Shown: positions 34,740 through 45,670 of the stretch, piece after piece
Position numbering within the stretch: position 1 is the first letter of the stretch
Layout of the letters: each line of letters starts with the position of its first letter
DNA from: Cristatella mucedo
Taxonomy: Eukaryota > Bryozoa > Phylactolaemata > Cristatellidae
Reading direction: 5' to 3'
DNA length: 64,000 bases
Assembly (NCBI GenBank): GCA_009760855.2
Contig: WPIO01000001.1
Span: 17,682,501 to 17,746,500 of the forward strand
Made by a program: the position numbers and the translations under genes
Notes under the pieces: generated by a model
Seen by the model: only the letters and a program-made list of their open reading frames with translations
The model's database searches: none
What the model was told of the DNA's origin: nothing

Positions 34740-35235
34740 TTCCGCTTCTCTCTCGTTCTATCCTGCATTTTTTTCGCCGGCGCAGCGGACTTACAGCTCT
34801 AGCGACTCGAATTCGTCGTGCTTCTGCTCCGTCGTCGTGCTTCTGCTCCTTCTTCGGTTCCTTCGGTCCGCTTTTGCTGGCGAGAATGGCTCTCTATTTC
34901 AGCAGTAGCAGCAGCAGCGCGCCACGCCGCTCAGCTGCTGCCTCCTCTTCTGACGTCTCTCCGCCCGACTGCTCTCCGCTGCTGCTGGCGCGACCGAAGT
35001 GCGGCTTCAGCTCCGTGAGTTGGCCGCTCAGCTTCTCCCGCTTCTCCCGCTTCTCCCGCTTCTCCCGCTTCTCCCGCTTCTCCCGCTTCTCCCGCTTCTC
35101 CCGCTTGACCTGTCAGGCTTTTTATGTTGCTGGCGAGAGAGTCTCCTCTTTTTTCAGCCTCTGCAGAAGCGCGCCATTCGGCAGTCTGCTGCAAACGCTT
35201 ACAAACTGATCTAGCTCGCCGCCGCTGTCTCAGCT
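34740..35235. other. GC-rich locally duplicated block with 9-bp repeat
   Basis: CTTCTCCCG is repeated eight times in tandem at about 35033-35104. The stretch beginning GCTGGCGAGAATGGCTCTC (34878) recurs in diverged form at 35131 (GCTGGCGAGAGAGTCTCC). CCTCTTCTGACGTCTCT recurs near 35880. A plus ORF (34577-35209) spans the block and an ATG at 34887 leads to a donor-like CC|GTGAGT near 35015, but the internal duplication makes a gene call unsafe. Confidence 0.5.
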
Positions 35236-35249
35236 GCTATGCGTAAACG

Positions 35250-35540
35250 CTGTCACCGACGCGGTTTACGCCCTCCACATACGGTCAGAACTAGGCAGCA
35301 AACGCAGCGCTCGCTCGCGGCGCTGCTAGTCTCTCAGCCGACGCGCGACGAATTCTGGCAACGCCTGAACCTTGTAGCACGGCTAGCGTTTGTAGACGCA
35401 GTGCCAAAACACTCAGGTGTGCCGACAGTATAGAAGCACTGCGGTAACGAAAAGGACCCGTGCCCTAATATATCGAGTCCATATTCTTGATGTAGACAAG
35501 CCTATTCGATAGCAACGGACGGCTATAGGCGTGTAACGGC
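35250..35540 (-). repeat. Dispersed repeat X, copy 5
   Basis: In reverse: GTGCTACAAGGTTCAGGCGT, CGTCGCGCGTCGGCTGAGA, GCGCTGCGTTTGCTGCCTAG and TTCTGACCGTATGTGGAG, the X core. Opposite orientation to copies 1-4. Confidence 0.65.
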
Positions 35541-35663
35541 GGCTCTCCGGCTTAGCACTCAAACCAGCTCAAAGGTGGTATCTGAAAATCACAACTGCCA
35601 GCCTATCTCAGGGCGTTGGCTTTTTACACGGTCTCGGCCATGAACTATCGTATTAAAAAATCC

Positions 35664-35832
35664 TAGCTGATTAAACAGCCTCTTTTTGTATAGCGACAGA
35701 AGAGCCTTTGCGGCTTTCACAGCCGCTCGCAGTGGCGATAAAGGATGGCCCACCGCAGGAAACGAACCCGCGACCTCGGGAACGAGGTCGTGAAAACGAC
35801 CGCCTTACCTAGTGTGCCATGTATACGCTCGC
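35664..35832 (-). mobile_element. SINE A copy
   Basis: In reverse it carries a head AGCGTATACATGGCACACTA, TAAGGCGGTCGTTTTCACGA, a B-box GCGGGTTCGTTTCC (degenerate), GCCATCCTTTATCGCC, and ends GGCTGTTTAATCAGCTA. An internal hairpin CGACCTCG/CGAGGTCG precedes the B-box. Confidence 0.85.
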
Positions 35833-36534
35833 AATGGCGAATATTTATCCTCCGCCATAATCCGACTCGCTCGTTTCAGCCTCTTCTGACGTCTCTCGGC
35901 CCGTCGTTGCTTGCGGGAGTTGCCCCTTTTCTTTTCAGCTTCCGCCGATGCTGGATCTTGATTAGTAATTATTCAATAAATTTGCTGGCTGTGAATTTAG
36001 AGCCTTCCATAGATTTGCAACCATTTAACTGAACCGGTAGAGCTCGCAGCTACGCCAATCTGGGAGCTTTCCAATAGGCCAACTCAGCTACGCCAAGCGG
36101 AAGCTGCGAAGCTCCGGAAGCGCCCGTCGTCATCACTTCTGTCCTAACTTCGTCATCGCTTCTGTCCTAGTGCAAAGAGCGAAAGGTGCTACAATGGCAC
36201 GGCCGCCATTTGAAAAAAAAATCATTTCAAGTTTAAACCCACTATTTTTTATCGCTAGCATTTCCATGTTTAATGACAACTATCAGAGTACACGTCACAG
36301 CTACGTACGCAAGTTAGCAAATTATCTCCCCTTCTTTGACTCATTACTCTGGCCTCGTTGTACGACTATAGACCCACCACAAATGCATCAATGTAAAAGC
36401 GGTGCCAGCGACTGTGACTACTGGACTAACTAACTAATAAGCAAATCTAGCTTATTATAGGAGTTTATGGATGCTCTTTATGGCCGCCGTAGTCTGCTGC
36501 CGTTGGAATTCTTGCGAGTTTTCATGCAGCATTA
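35833..36534. other. No gene seen; related to the 34.7-35.2 kb block
   Basis: 35870-35960 repeats words of the upstream GC-rich block (CCTCTTCTGACGTCTCT, TTGCTTGCGGGAGTTGC). ORFs at 36170-36433 have no domain. Confidence 0.35.
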
Positions 36535-36740
36535 TCGACTCGCTAGCCGCGCATCGCGATCCCAGCTCCACAGTGCTACGCATCTTCAAGAGCTAGCAAA
36601 GATACGAGCGTTTGAAGCCAAACGACTTTTAGTTCAGATGCAGTTACAGCGAATTTGAAACATGGGCTTATCGGCTGGAACAAGCACCGTTACGAGTGGT
36701 ACGTTTACGGCCTAGTTCTGTCAGGACATGGAAACCAATT
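36535..36740 (+). repeat. Dispersed repeat X, copy 6
   Basis: CGACTCGCTAGCCGCGCATC, then after about 100 bases TCGGCTGGAACAAGCACCG, TTACGAGTGGTACGTTTACG and GCCTAGTTCTGTCAGGACAT. More diverged than the other copies. Confidence 0.5.
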
Positions 36741-37084
36741 TCATTTTAGCAATGCTGAGATGGCCGTCATGAAGCTCATGTAAGAGCTGGCCAAGGAGGG
36801 TATGACTAGTCTCATGCCCCGAAGCAGACACCCATAATGCATTGCCATTGCATACCTTCAATTGACTACGGGGTCGTGGCCGGTGACGGATTTCTTGCCG
36901 GCGATCCCCTCATCGATTTGTCATAAGCAGCTGACAATGTTGGGTCACTTCTGAGCGCTGCCCGAACCGTTTGCACAGTCACATGAAGCATGGAAAAAAT
37001 TATCAACACGGAACAAAGTGGTCTCTGGACAGGGGTCTCCTTGTTTGGAGATGGTAGTCGCGATTAACGTTAGCATGATCCCTT
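36741..37084. other. No gene seen
   Basis: No domain or repeat recognised. Confidence 0.3.
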
Positions 37085-37166
37085 TGCAGCAAATGTAAAG
37101 CGCCTAGGAAGAGATTGAGTTCTCTGAGGGCGCTTTATCAAGTGCATTATTATTATTATTATCGTT
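37085..37166 (+). mobile_element. LINE L 3' tail, 5'-truncated
   Basis: GCAGCAAATGTAAAGCGCCT, GGAAGAGATTGAGTTCTCTG and AGGGCGCTTTATCAAGTGC, then (ATT)n. The hairpin is perfect in outer and inner stems. Confidence 0.9.
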
Positions 37167-37651
37167 ATCATTATTACTCCAGTCCCGTTTGTAGTTTTTA
37201 TGCCGGTACTCGCTTTCAGCCATCTTGACACAAAAATTGCCATTCCACCAGTAAGAGTATACTGATGGAAAACTCTGCGAAGTCTTTTTTGTGTCACCTG
37301 CACATCCAGTTACCCTGGCTAATGCCTTAACTGCCAGCTGGCTTACGGTACGCCGGAAGTGCCGCTGGGAGAGGGGCGCAGTTACAGAAGAAACTCGGTA
37401 ATCCAAATTTAAAATTCAAATTTATTTACAATTTATGTATTTATTTCTGTAATCTTCATATTATTATTATTTATTTATTTGAATTTATTTGTTTAAAATT
37501 TAAAATTCGAATTTAAGAAGCAATTCCGCAGCAGTTGGCAAGCTTTCTCGATGCACGCTTACGAATCCAGTGATGGGCTAGATGGGCTACCGTCGGACTG
37601 CTGTTTCATCTCGAAATCTGGCACAAGCTAAGCTACACTTATCTTCTTTCT
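37167..37651. other. No gene seen
   Basis: AT-rich 37400-37510 contains an AAATTTAAAATTCAAATTTA-type palindromic stretch and a related one near 37495-37515. Nothing coding recognised. Confidence 0.35.
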
Positions 37652-37820
37652 TGAGCCGTGTTGGCTCACCACTTGATAAGGCAGTTGCCTTTCACGACCA
37701 TGGTCCCGAGGTCGTGGGCTCGAATCCTGCGGCGGGCGATCCTTATTACCGCTGCCAGCGGCGATGATAGCCTTTGAGTATCTTCTGCCGCTATACAAAA
37801 GAGACTGTTAAATCAACTAC
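37652..37820 (+). mobile_element. SINE A, first of a tandem pair
   Basis: TGAGCCGTGTTGGCTCACC head, GGCAGTTGCCTTTCACGACC, B-box GGGCTCGAATCC at 37716-37727, the body GCGGGCGATCCTTATTACCG, and the end ACTGTTAAATCAACTAC. Full length, about 169 bases. A second copy starts only three bases later. Confidence 0.9.
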
Positions 37821-37823
37821 ATG

Positions 37824-37989
37824 TGAGCCACGATGGCACACTAGGTAAAGCGGTTGTTGGTCACGACCTCGGTCTCGAAGTCGTGGGTTCAAATCCTACA
37901 GAGACGATCCTTTATTGCCGCTGCAAGCGGTGGTGGTAGCCGTAAAGGCTCTTCCGTCGCTATTCAAAAGAGGCGATTAAGTAAGCTAC
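37824..37989 (+). mobile_element. SINE A, second of a tandem pair
   Basis: TGAGCCACGATGGCACACTA, B-box GGGTTCAAATCC at 37885-37896, GATCCTTTATTGCCGCTGC, AGCCGTAAAGGCTCTTCCG, end GAGGCGATTAAGTAAGCTAC. It differs from its neighbour at many sites, so the pair is two insertions rather than a recent duplication. Confidence 0.9.
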
Positions 37990-38399
37990 TATTTTTCTTT
38001 CACATACCGTTGCGTCAGATTACTTCCTGGGTTTTCAGATCCTTTCAAACTTCATTCGGTAGCAGTCACGACCCATTCAAGAGCTGCGTTTACAGGGTGA
38101 AACTTCCCGTACGACCACCTTCCGAGCTAGCCAAGATTATCAAAGAACTTTGGCTAAGAGTCCCGTGATAATCAGACTAGGCTAGCCGAATTATTCTTTA
38201 CACAGGTTTGGTTGACGTAAATGTAGGCGACGACAGACATAGCTACCGGATCTGGTATCAACTCGACTGCAGCTGTCTGATAAATTAAATTATAGCTGAC
38301 GCTTGCATTTTGAGGCAGGTCGAGTGCTACCAATGCCCTTGCGATGCTTTTACCCTGAAGATTTCGAAAATGTTTCGCTGCTAATGATTATAATTACAA

Positions 38400-39682
38400 T
38401 CTACTCTAAATAGACCTCACACTGAAAACATGTCGCGCGAAGCTTTCTCCATTCAGCTTTCAAGATCATCTAAAGTACCTCTGAAATATGGAGTACCTCT
38501 GGGCTCCGTGTTAGGTCCGGTTCTTTTCACGGTTTATACTCTCCCTCTTGCTGATGTGATTGCCAAGCACAATCTAGGCTTTCACTTCTATATGGATGAC
38601 ACTCAGTTTTACCTTTGCTTTGACCCCTTCCAGCCTTCGAGCACCTCTAATTCTCTCAGCTCACTTGCTGCATGCATTGATGACATCCGCACATGGATGG
38701 CAGCAAATTTTCTAAAACTAAACGATGATAAAACTAACTTCCTAGTTATGGGCAAATCCAGTGTGATTCAGAGATTGTAAAGGCTGACTCTCAAAATTGG
38801 CTCTACCAGCATATCTTCTGTTGAATCAGCTCGAAATCTAAGTGTCATATTCCAAAGCCTCTTGTTAGACGACCATATCAGCTCCACAGTCAAATCTGCC
38901 TATTTTCAGCTTCATAACATTGCTAAAATTCGGGCTTGTTTAGATAAGGATACCACGTCCAAGTTGGTCCATGCATTCGTGACATCCCGTCTCGACTTCT
39001 GCAACTCACTGCTCGCTGGCCTACCGGTATGTGTGATCAGGCGATTGCATCTGGTTCGAAACTCTGCAGCTAGGCTTGTCTGTCGTGAGCGTCGCAGTTG
39101 CCACATTACTCCACTTCTCGCCGACCTGCACTGGCTACCAGTCAAGCAACGGATTGACTTCAAGATTTTGTCGCTCACTTTTAGGTCCCTTCATTCTATG
39201 GCTCCAGCCTATCTCTCAGATCTACTCCCCAACCAGGTCAAGCATCGTACCACCCGCTTTTCGGAATCCAACAGTCTACAAATACTCCGTACAAACCCTA
39301 GATCCTTCGGAGACCATGCATTTAGTTCGTATGCTCCCACAGCCTGGAACTCCCTCCCGACCTGCGTCAGAACATTCCCTGACCTGACCACATTTAAAAG
39401 GAGCTTAAAAACACACCCATTTATGACAGCATTTTAGTGGGTCCCTGTGATTCGTCCTTGATGTGCTTATGCGTGCTGACACTGTGCATGCTGCCACTAA
39501 CATCATTTGCATGCTGACCCTGTGCATGTCACCCCTAACCATATTATTCATTTTGTTTGTTTTTTAAGCATGATTTTACTTACAATTTAATTGCATTTCA
39601 CTTTGCAGCAAATGTAAAGCGCCTAGAAAGAGATTAAGTTCTCTGAGGGTGCTTTATCAAGTGCATTATTATTATTATTATT
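38400..39682 (+). mobile_element. LINE L 3' half, best-preserved coding copy
   Basis: The first frame (38430-38780) has RT motif B YGVPLGSVLGPVLFTVYTL, motif C FYMDDTQFYLCF and FLKLNDDKTNFLVMGKSS, then a stop. After a short broken stretch the second frame (38862-39437) is open for 191 codons: DDHISSTVKSAYF, RLDFCNSLLAGLP, NSAARLVCRERRS, LLADLHWLPVKQRIDF, FGDHAFSSYAPTAWNSLP. The 3' UTR has two CATGCTGAC-type repeats. The tail hairpin and (ATT)n close it at 39605-39682. The RT box is YMDD rather than YADD. Confidence 0.95.
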
Positions 39683-39689
39683 CATTCGT

Positions 39690-40404
39690 CCACCCATTCT
39701 CGAGAAAGACGCCGATCTTTCGTCGGTCAAAATTCGACAGCTCTTGGAGCAGATAAACTTTCAATAAAATTATGTAGGTAAGGCCACCAGCTTGGTAATG
39801 ACCCCTCCCGAGTGCATCAGAAACATTGACCTCCACTGGCAACCCTGGCATTGGCGTCACCTATTCAGACGTGCCACTTTAGGCACGTCTGTGCGCTTCA
39901 AATTGCGTCTTAGCATAACCCAAAAATAGGCGCCACTTGCCCAAAAGAGTCACCTTTAATCGTCGCGTGAAACGTGTAGACTGTAGGTCTGACTGCAGTT
40001 GTGCCTTTTGTGACTTTCTCGAGAAACCTTTTTTCTAGCAACTGCGAATTGACCATGGCGGTTGCTTGTGAACAGGGCCTTCGTAGAAAGCACAAGATTT
40101 ATGTGAAACTCAATTACGAACAGTTAGACATGAAATATGAATAATACTAAAATATAAAGGGAAGCCAAAGTTACTACTTACGTTGCATATAACTATCTGT
40201 ATCATAGGTTTCGTGTAGATTTTTTGCACGTTCTCACGTCGGAATATGCCTCGCGTACTTTTAATTATTTTCGACGGTTGCTTGGTAAATTTGTCACTAT
40301 CTGATATAGCTTATTAGGCTAGATCTAGTGCTTGATCGCTGCGAAAGCTGTCGCAGGCGATCGCTGGACGTCGCTAATGGGTTACTGCCTTCGACGCAGC
40401 TGTA
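39690..40404. other. No gene seen
   Basis: Short minus ORFs (39860-39678, 40095-39910) have no domain. No repeat recognised. Confidence 0.35.
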
Positions 40405-42560
40405 AAGTAATGTATCTCCGTCTGTAACTTCTCACTGGCCACGAAGACTACGCGGATGTCAAGCAGGTGAGTTTTGTATAGCCCACTCAAAGTCACAAAA
40501 AGTCTCAAAGTCACACTCAAAGTCTAAATGGCTTTGGCTACGCATTCGGTAACCAACAGACTTCATCTCACCTAATAAAGAAAAAGTGAGAAGTATAGCT
40601 GAGTCATGTCATGTAATGCATCTCCGTCTGTAACTCCACAAAGCCATAAAGACTATGTGGGTGTTACGCAGGGGAGTTTTGTAAAGCGCGCTCACAGCCT
40701 GAGAGGCTTTCGGTACGCGTTCGGTAGCCACCAGACTTTGTCTCACGCAACAAAGAGAAAGTGGGAAGCATAGCAGAGTCAGGAGAGTAGCTGAGGTAGC
40801 GAGTAGCGTAAAAGTAGCAGCTCAGGACCGCTGAAAAGGATGAGCCATAGTCGGCAGCAGGAAAGTAGTTGTCGTTGCGTAAAAAGTTTGGAAGCGAGTT
40901 CCACCGTCAAGGAGTCAGGAGTGCAGGTGAGGTAGTGAGTAGCATGAAGTACCAGCTCAGGACGGCTTTAAAGGATGAGCCACAGTTGGCAGAAGGAAAG
41001 TAATTACGCCGAGTAAGCGTGGAAATGAGTTCCATAGTCTAGACTCTATAGAGAAAAAGCTTCTGCCGCCAACGGTCTTTAAGCGGAGGAACGGTGCAGC
41101 TAATTTACTTTCCATACAGGACCTGAGGGCGCGAGGAGGCTGAAACTGGTGCAGCAGTTCAGCTAGATATGAAAGGGCTGAGCAGTGGCGGGCCTTGCGG
41201 GTTCGCGTAAGAACTTTACTGGTATCCGTTGATCAGCCCGTATCCATTCAAACTCTTTCAGCAAAGGAGATACATGGTCAAACCTCTGGGATTTTTTAAT
41301 TAGTCTTGCAGCCTTGATTCATTCCCAGCCGCAGTGGCCTGGTGGCTTTTTTCTGTAGCCCAGCCAAAATGGAATTGCAATAATCTAGCCGAGGTAGAAT
41401 CAAGGAGCTAGTTAAATCTTTTGCAAACCACCGTGGAAGACAATACCTAATTTTAGATAGGGATCGGACGTGATGGCTAGCTGTGAAAGTAGTCTTCGTA
41501 AAGAAGCTTTCCAAATTTAGGCAGCAGTCGAAGATGACACATAAATTCCGAGCACAAGGCGATTATCGCATGAAAGCATCACCTATTAGAAGACCGATGT
41601 CGTCCGGTCGAGGCACACGCTTAGGGTTTCCTAGGAGTAGCAGTACCGTTTTACCGTTGTTGAGTTTAAGTAAATTTGCCGACATTCAGGATCGAATGTC
41701 TGCAAGGCAAGCATTCAGTTTATCAGTCGCTGCAGCAGATTCCGACGGTTTAAACGACAAATACAGCTAATTATCGTCAGCATGAAAATAATAGCCTATT
41801 CCATAGCCCAGATCACTTTCCCCCGAGGCTGAGATAAATGTTTAACAGCAAGGGACCGAGGACGGACCCTTGAGGGACTCCACAGGTGACCAGTCTCGTG
41901 GGTGAGACCTGTCCCCCTCACGACACGGATTGAACTGGACCGGAAACAAGTACGAGGTCAAGGTTACTGCCTCGCCCCCAATCGTCGTTCTCATTATTTC
42001 AAGTAGGATGTAGAGATCAATAGTGTCGAGGGCAGCTGAAAGATATAGCAACGCTAGGGCAGTGACATTCCTCCTGCATAGAATGTCACTGGCGATACGA
42101 GTGAGAGCACTGTCAGTGGAGTGCTGCCGCTTGAACCCCAAATCAAAACTTTTCTGAAATCTTATTCTTTCAATGTGTGCTACAACCTGCTTAGTGATAA
42201 TTGTCTCAAGCGTCATTGACAAAGAAAAGAAAGAAGGAAAACTGGGCGATATTTTACCATGACCTCTGAATCTAATCCAGGCTTTTAAACTATTGGTCTA
42301 ACAATGGCCGATTTGAAGGACTTGGGTACAACCCTCTTTTCCAGAGTAGCATGAACAATTTCAGCTATGGGTCTGACTTAATTGGGCGTGATTAGCAGGA
42401 CTTCAGTTTTCCAGTGGATAAAGAAGTCCTGACTTTTCTAGGCTTCCGTGTCCAGACTCGAAGGAAGTCTTTGAAATTGGCTGGATTGTCATCAGTTCCA
42501 GACTTCTTAAAGCGGCGCTTAAACTTGCCCTTAACACGGCGCATCTTTTGAAGTTTTTGT
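40405..42560 (-). mobile_element. LINE M, longest copy, split by a younger M copy
   Basis: Minus order from the 5' side starts with a basic region FKRRFKKSGTDD (near 42520). The RT start comes next, then FDLGFKRQHSTDSALTRIA and LLYLSAALDTIDLYILLEIM (motif A, 42070-42010). A degenerate motif C HADDN follows near 41790. LVVPS-like words, VRSLSKIRYCLPRWFAKDL, LPRLDYCNSILAGLQKKATR and LINE M C-terminal coding complete it to 40912. The 3' end lies beyond the insertion, at 40405-40606. Stops and frameshifts are numerous. Its 3' end is more diverged than the inserted copy. Confidence 0.85.
40607..40911 (-). mobile_element. LINE M, 5'-truncated, nested in LINE M
   Basis: In reverse: TGTAATGCATCTCCGTCTGT, GTTACGCAGGGGAGTTTTG, GGTAGCCACCAGACTTTGTC, ending at GAAGCGAGTTCCACCGTCAA. 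GAGTCA at 40601-40606 and 40912-40917 is the target duplication. The two outer parts of the host M element join in order when this is removed. Confidence 0.9.
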
Positions 42561-43275
42561 TGTTGTTGTGACTTTAGGAAAGCAGCTGGCTTAGCCTAGT
42601 GGGTGTTTATTTCTTTCGAATTTTCGTGGCCTCTACGCTGCACAAAAACAAGGTATGGCTGTTAAAATGGACTCGGAATGACCCTTCAAGATCTGAGATT
42701 CCTTCTAGAAGTGACGTCTATCAAACATCCCAGAATACACGATTGAAGGATATAGGAAATCTGCGGTAGAGTAAGACAGCACGCCTCCTTTTTTTTATAG
42801 AAAGGTTTGGGCCAAAGACCTCCCCAAAGACAATCAAAGCCCGACGCCACAATGATTAGTTAAGCTTAATAGGAAATCCGTTAACAGTACCCACACTCAA
42901 GAAGAATCCTGGGAAGAATCCTGCTCATTTTCATCTGTCTCGCTTCTTTCTCTCTCCACATCGCTTGATATTGCACACCGAGATCCTTTGAAACTGGCGA
43001 CGGCGGAGAAAATCAGAAGTCCTGCATTTACTGGTGACCACCGAGGCTACGAATCGAAATATTGCCCAGCTGCACTGATGACAGCACGTCGGAGGCCGAC
43101 CGGACTTGCGGTTTCTCGCTCTCTGGCGCCATCTGGCCAGTTCCACGAAGGAAGACATTCGGAGTAGCAAGAATTTCTGCTCGACGTTATTGAGCGTCAC
43201 GTGGCATATTTCTCAAGTCCCTACTAAAGTAAGAGCATTGACTGCAGCTCGGCAATAAATTAAATCCTGCCTCTG
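42561..43275. other. No gene seen
   Basis: A minus ORF at 43200-42931 (89 codons) in a mildly CpG-rich stretch has no domain. Nothing else recognised. Confidence 0.35.
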
Positions 43276-43790
43276 GATCTGAGCATTTTATATCGACGTC
43301 TGCAACTCCACAAACCCACAAATACCATGTGGATATTACTACGCTGGAGAGTTTTCTAAAAACCTTACGCAGCTTTCAGTTCACGAACGGTAGCCAAGCC
43401 AACAGACTATATCTAATGCAACAAAGAGAAAGTGAGAAGCATAGTTAATCAGGAGGACCGTCGATAAAGTGAGTAGCGTTGAAGTGGCCGAGCAGGAACG
43501 ATAAAGAGAGTGTGCAAGAATCATCAGCAGGGGGAGTAGGTATCATTCCGCCGGAGTTGTGGAAGCTAGCTAGTTAATCGGTCTAGTCCCTGCAGAGCAA
43601 GAGCTTCTGTCGCCAACCCTCTTTAATTGAACGGACGAACAGCTATCTTTTGCTGTGAGAGGACCTGCGGGTGCGAGAAGGCTGAAGCTGGTGCAGTAAT
43701 TCTGATAGGCATTTTAGGTAGCCAATCTATTTTTAAATAAAGAATGACTCTTACTCTGTATCCGTTGATCAATCTGGGTCAGTCGCAGCT
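43276..43790 (-). mobile_element. LINE M, old diverged 3' end
   Basis: In reverse it keeps scattered M words: TCTGCAACTCCACAAACCC, GGAGAGTTTTCTAAA, CAACAAAGAGAAAGTGAGAA, AAGAGCTTCTGTCGCCAACC and TGTATCCGTTGATCAATC. Many indels separate them. It is the oldest-looking M copy. Confidence 0.75.
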
Positions 43791-45001
43791 CCTAAATTAA
43801 TGATAGACGTGCCTGAGTTTCTTTGATTTATTTAACAAACCGCCGCCATAATAATCACAAACTGTAAATGCTTAATAGCTCTTCAGGTAACCCTGCCTAA
43901 AGTAGCACTGGTAAGTCACTGCGTTAACCTCCGCATTAGTCGGCCCTTCTTAGAGACTTAGCCGTACGTGTTGTCAGCACTAGTGGCCGTCTTCTCTTCT
44001 TAGCTACTCGTACTCGTACTAGGTCTCTAAATATCTTCGTTTATGTGTGCGGTACTGTATCTAGCCCGGCTTTCTCCGAGAATTGTTGGGGATGTGCCAA
44101 TTTAGTTTGACTATGCGTGTCTCTGTGGGGCTTCTTGAAAGCGTAGCTGCATCTTTACCGCTCCTGCTATCGTGGCTACCAAATAAGTACAAACATTTCT
44201 GCTTTCTAACGCCTGTCAGACTCAGCACTGTTGAGCACAACTGATGTTTCCGGTGTCAGGAGTATTATTTCCGAGTTTTGTAGTTTTGTTTTGTATATTT
44301 TTGCCTCAATATATAGAAAACTGTCATTATTTCCCGTGAGCCTTCTTGTTTATGACCAGGAGAGTGAGACTTTTGAAATTTCATCGCTTCCAACGAATAA
44401 ACGGATGGTTTCGCCTCTTTAGGTTCACATTTAACACAAAAACAACCAATGAATCGATATTAATACTATGTGAGCACACAATAATTAGAAGTTGGTATAT
44501 TTTCGAGATTGAAAAATATGCTGTAAATAAATCTCAAGAATCAACCAAAAAATGCAGTCTCACATCTCACTGTCTCATTATACTGCACTTAGTAGCGGTG
44601 CTCAAGGTATAGTAAATCCTGCTGGAAGCGCCTTCTTGCATCTCCGAGTAAGACCACACATTCCTCTTGAATTTATTAAATGAGCATCGAGAACGTACAC
44701 TTTACAGGAAATTCTGTTGCCCACTGTGCCCCAGTTCTTCAATATTGTCTCAGCCAGCTCTCGCGATTGCCAGGAATTCGCCGACTACTGCGACGAAGCT
44801 GTTGCATGCTTCACTCGTGAACTTCTTGGTTATTCATTGCATTCAGTAAGCTACTTAATCTGTTGTCTCACAAAGACACCGGCTTTGACCTTTGCTCGAG
44901 ACATCTTAGTGAAGAAGCTTAGAAGGAACTCAAAGCTACCGACTCCTTGTATAGAGCTGCAAGGTCCCGTTCGATGTGCAACGGTGGCATCTACACGTTA
45001 A
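43791..45001. other. No gene recognised; several short open frames
   Basis: Plus ORFs at 44231-44422, 44346-44612 and 44717-45001 (94 codons) have ordinary amino acid composition, but I recognise no domain and see no convincing splice sites or start context. Confidence 0.3.
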
Positions 45002-45178
45002 GAGCCCTGATAGCGCAGGAGGTAGGATGCTCGCTCTTCACGACCTTCACGCTCTTCACGGCGAGGTCGTGGGTTCGAATCCTGCAGTGGGCGATCCTTT
45101 ATTGCCAACTGCAAGCGGCCGTTGTTGCCCTTAAGGTTATTCTGCCACTATACAAATGAGGCCGCTAAATTAGCTAAT
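45002..45178 (+). mobile_element. SINE A copy with internal duplication
   Basis: GAGCCCTGATAGCGCAGGAG head (A-box region), B-box GGGTTCGAATCC at 45071-45082 (perfect), GATCCTTTATTGCCAACTGC body and a GAGGCCGCTAAATTAGCTAA end. CTTCACG is triplicated near 45035-45060, lengthening the loop before the B-box. Confidence 0.85.
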
Positions 45179-45412
45179 TTATTTTTAAGAGGTTGCACCG
45201 GCCGCTTCTACTTGACATCGATGATCCCCACAGAGTGAAGACTCGCGCGGGCAATGGCGGAGCGACGAAGAACGAAGCTCCCACAAGCGAGTTGTGGCGA
45301 TGACGACGACGGCTGTATTGTATCATTCGCATGCAACGCAAGCGAGCGAGCGTACATACAAATGCCGAAGCTGTCATACTGGTACTGGCTGGTCTGGAGC
45401 GTCAGCAGAAAG

Positions 45413-45433
45413 AAAGAGAGAGAGAGAGAGAGA

Positions 45434-45493
<60 letters not shown>
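45413..45493. repeat. (GA)n microsatellite
   Basis: About 40 GA units with one GCA interruption. Arg/Glu and Ser/Leu ORFs over it are artefacts. Confidence 0.95.
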
Positions 45494-45496
<3 letters not shown>

Positions 45497-45670
45497 AGCG
45501 TCCACTCAGGCCCGTGGACAAGCAGAAAGTAGTTCGCTGCTGGACTAGGGGTCACACGACTACAGGACCCGCTGCAATTAAATTGGGCTTAGCCAATACT
45601 GCCCGACTGCAGCACCTAATGAGGTGCTACGCAGCGCTCCCATTGGCCAAGCGGAGTGGTGTGAGTTAGG

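Noticed and set aside
37652-37730. Functional tRNA genes at B-box hits (also 45071, 29621, 20634)
   Set aside because: Each B-box is followed by a shared non-tRNA body and tail, so they are SINEs. No clean cloverleaf with an acceptor stem was seen.
37652-37989. Direct repeats taken as a possible CRISPR or satellite array
   Set aside because: Only two units, each a full SINE with internal promoter boxes. Nothing in the window suggests CRISPR.
45208-45555. Ser/Leu- and Arg/Glu-rich frames
   Set aside because: Produced by the (GA)n tract.
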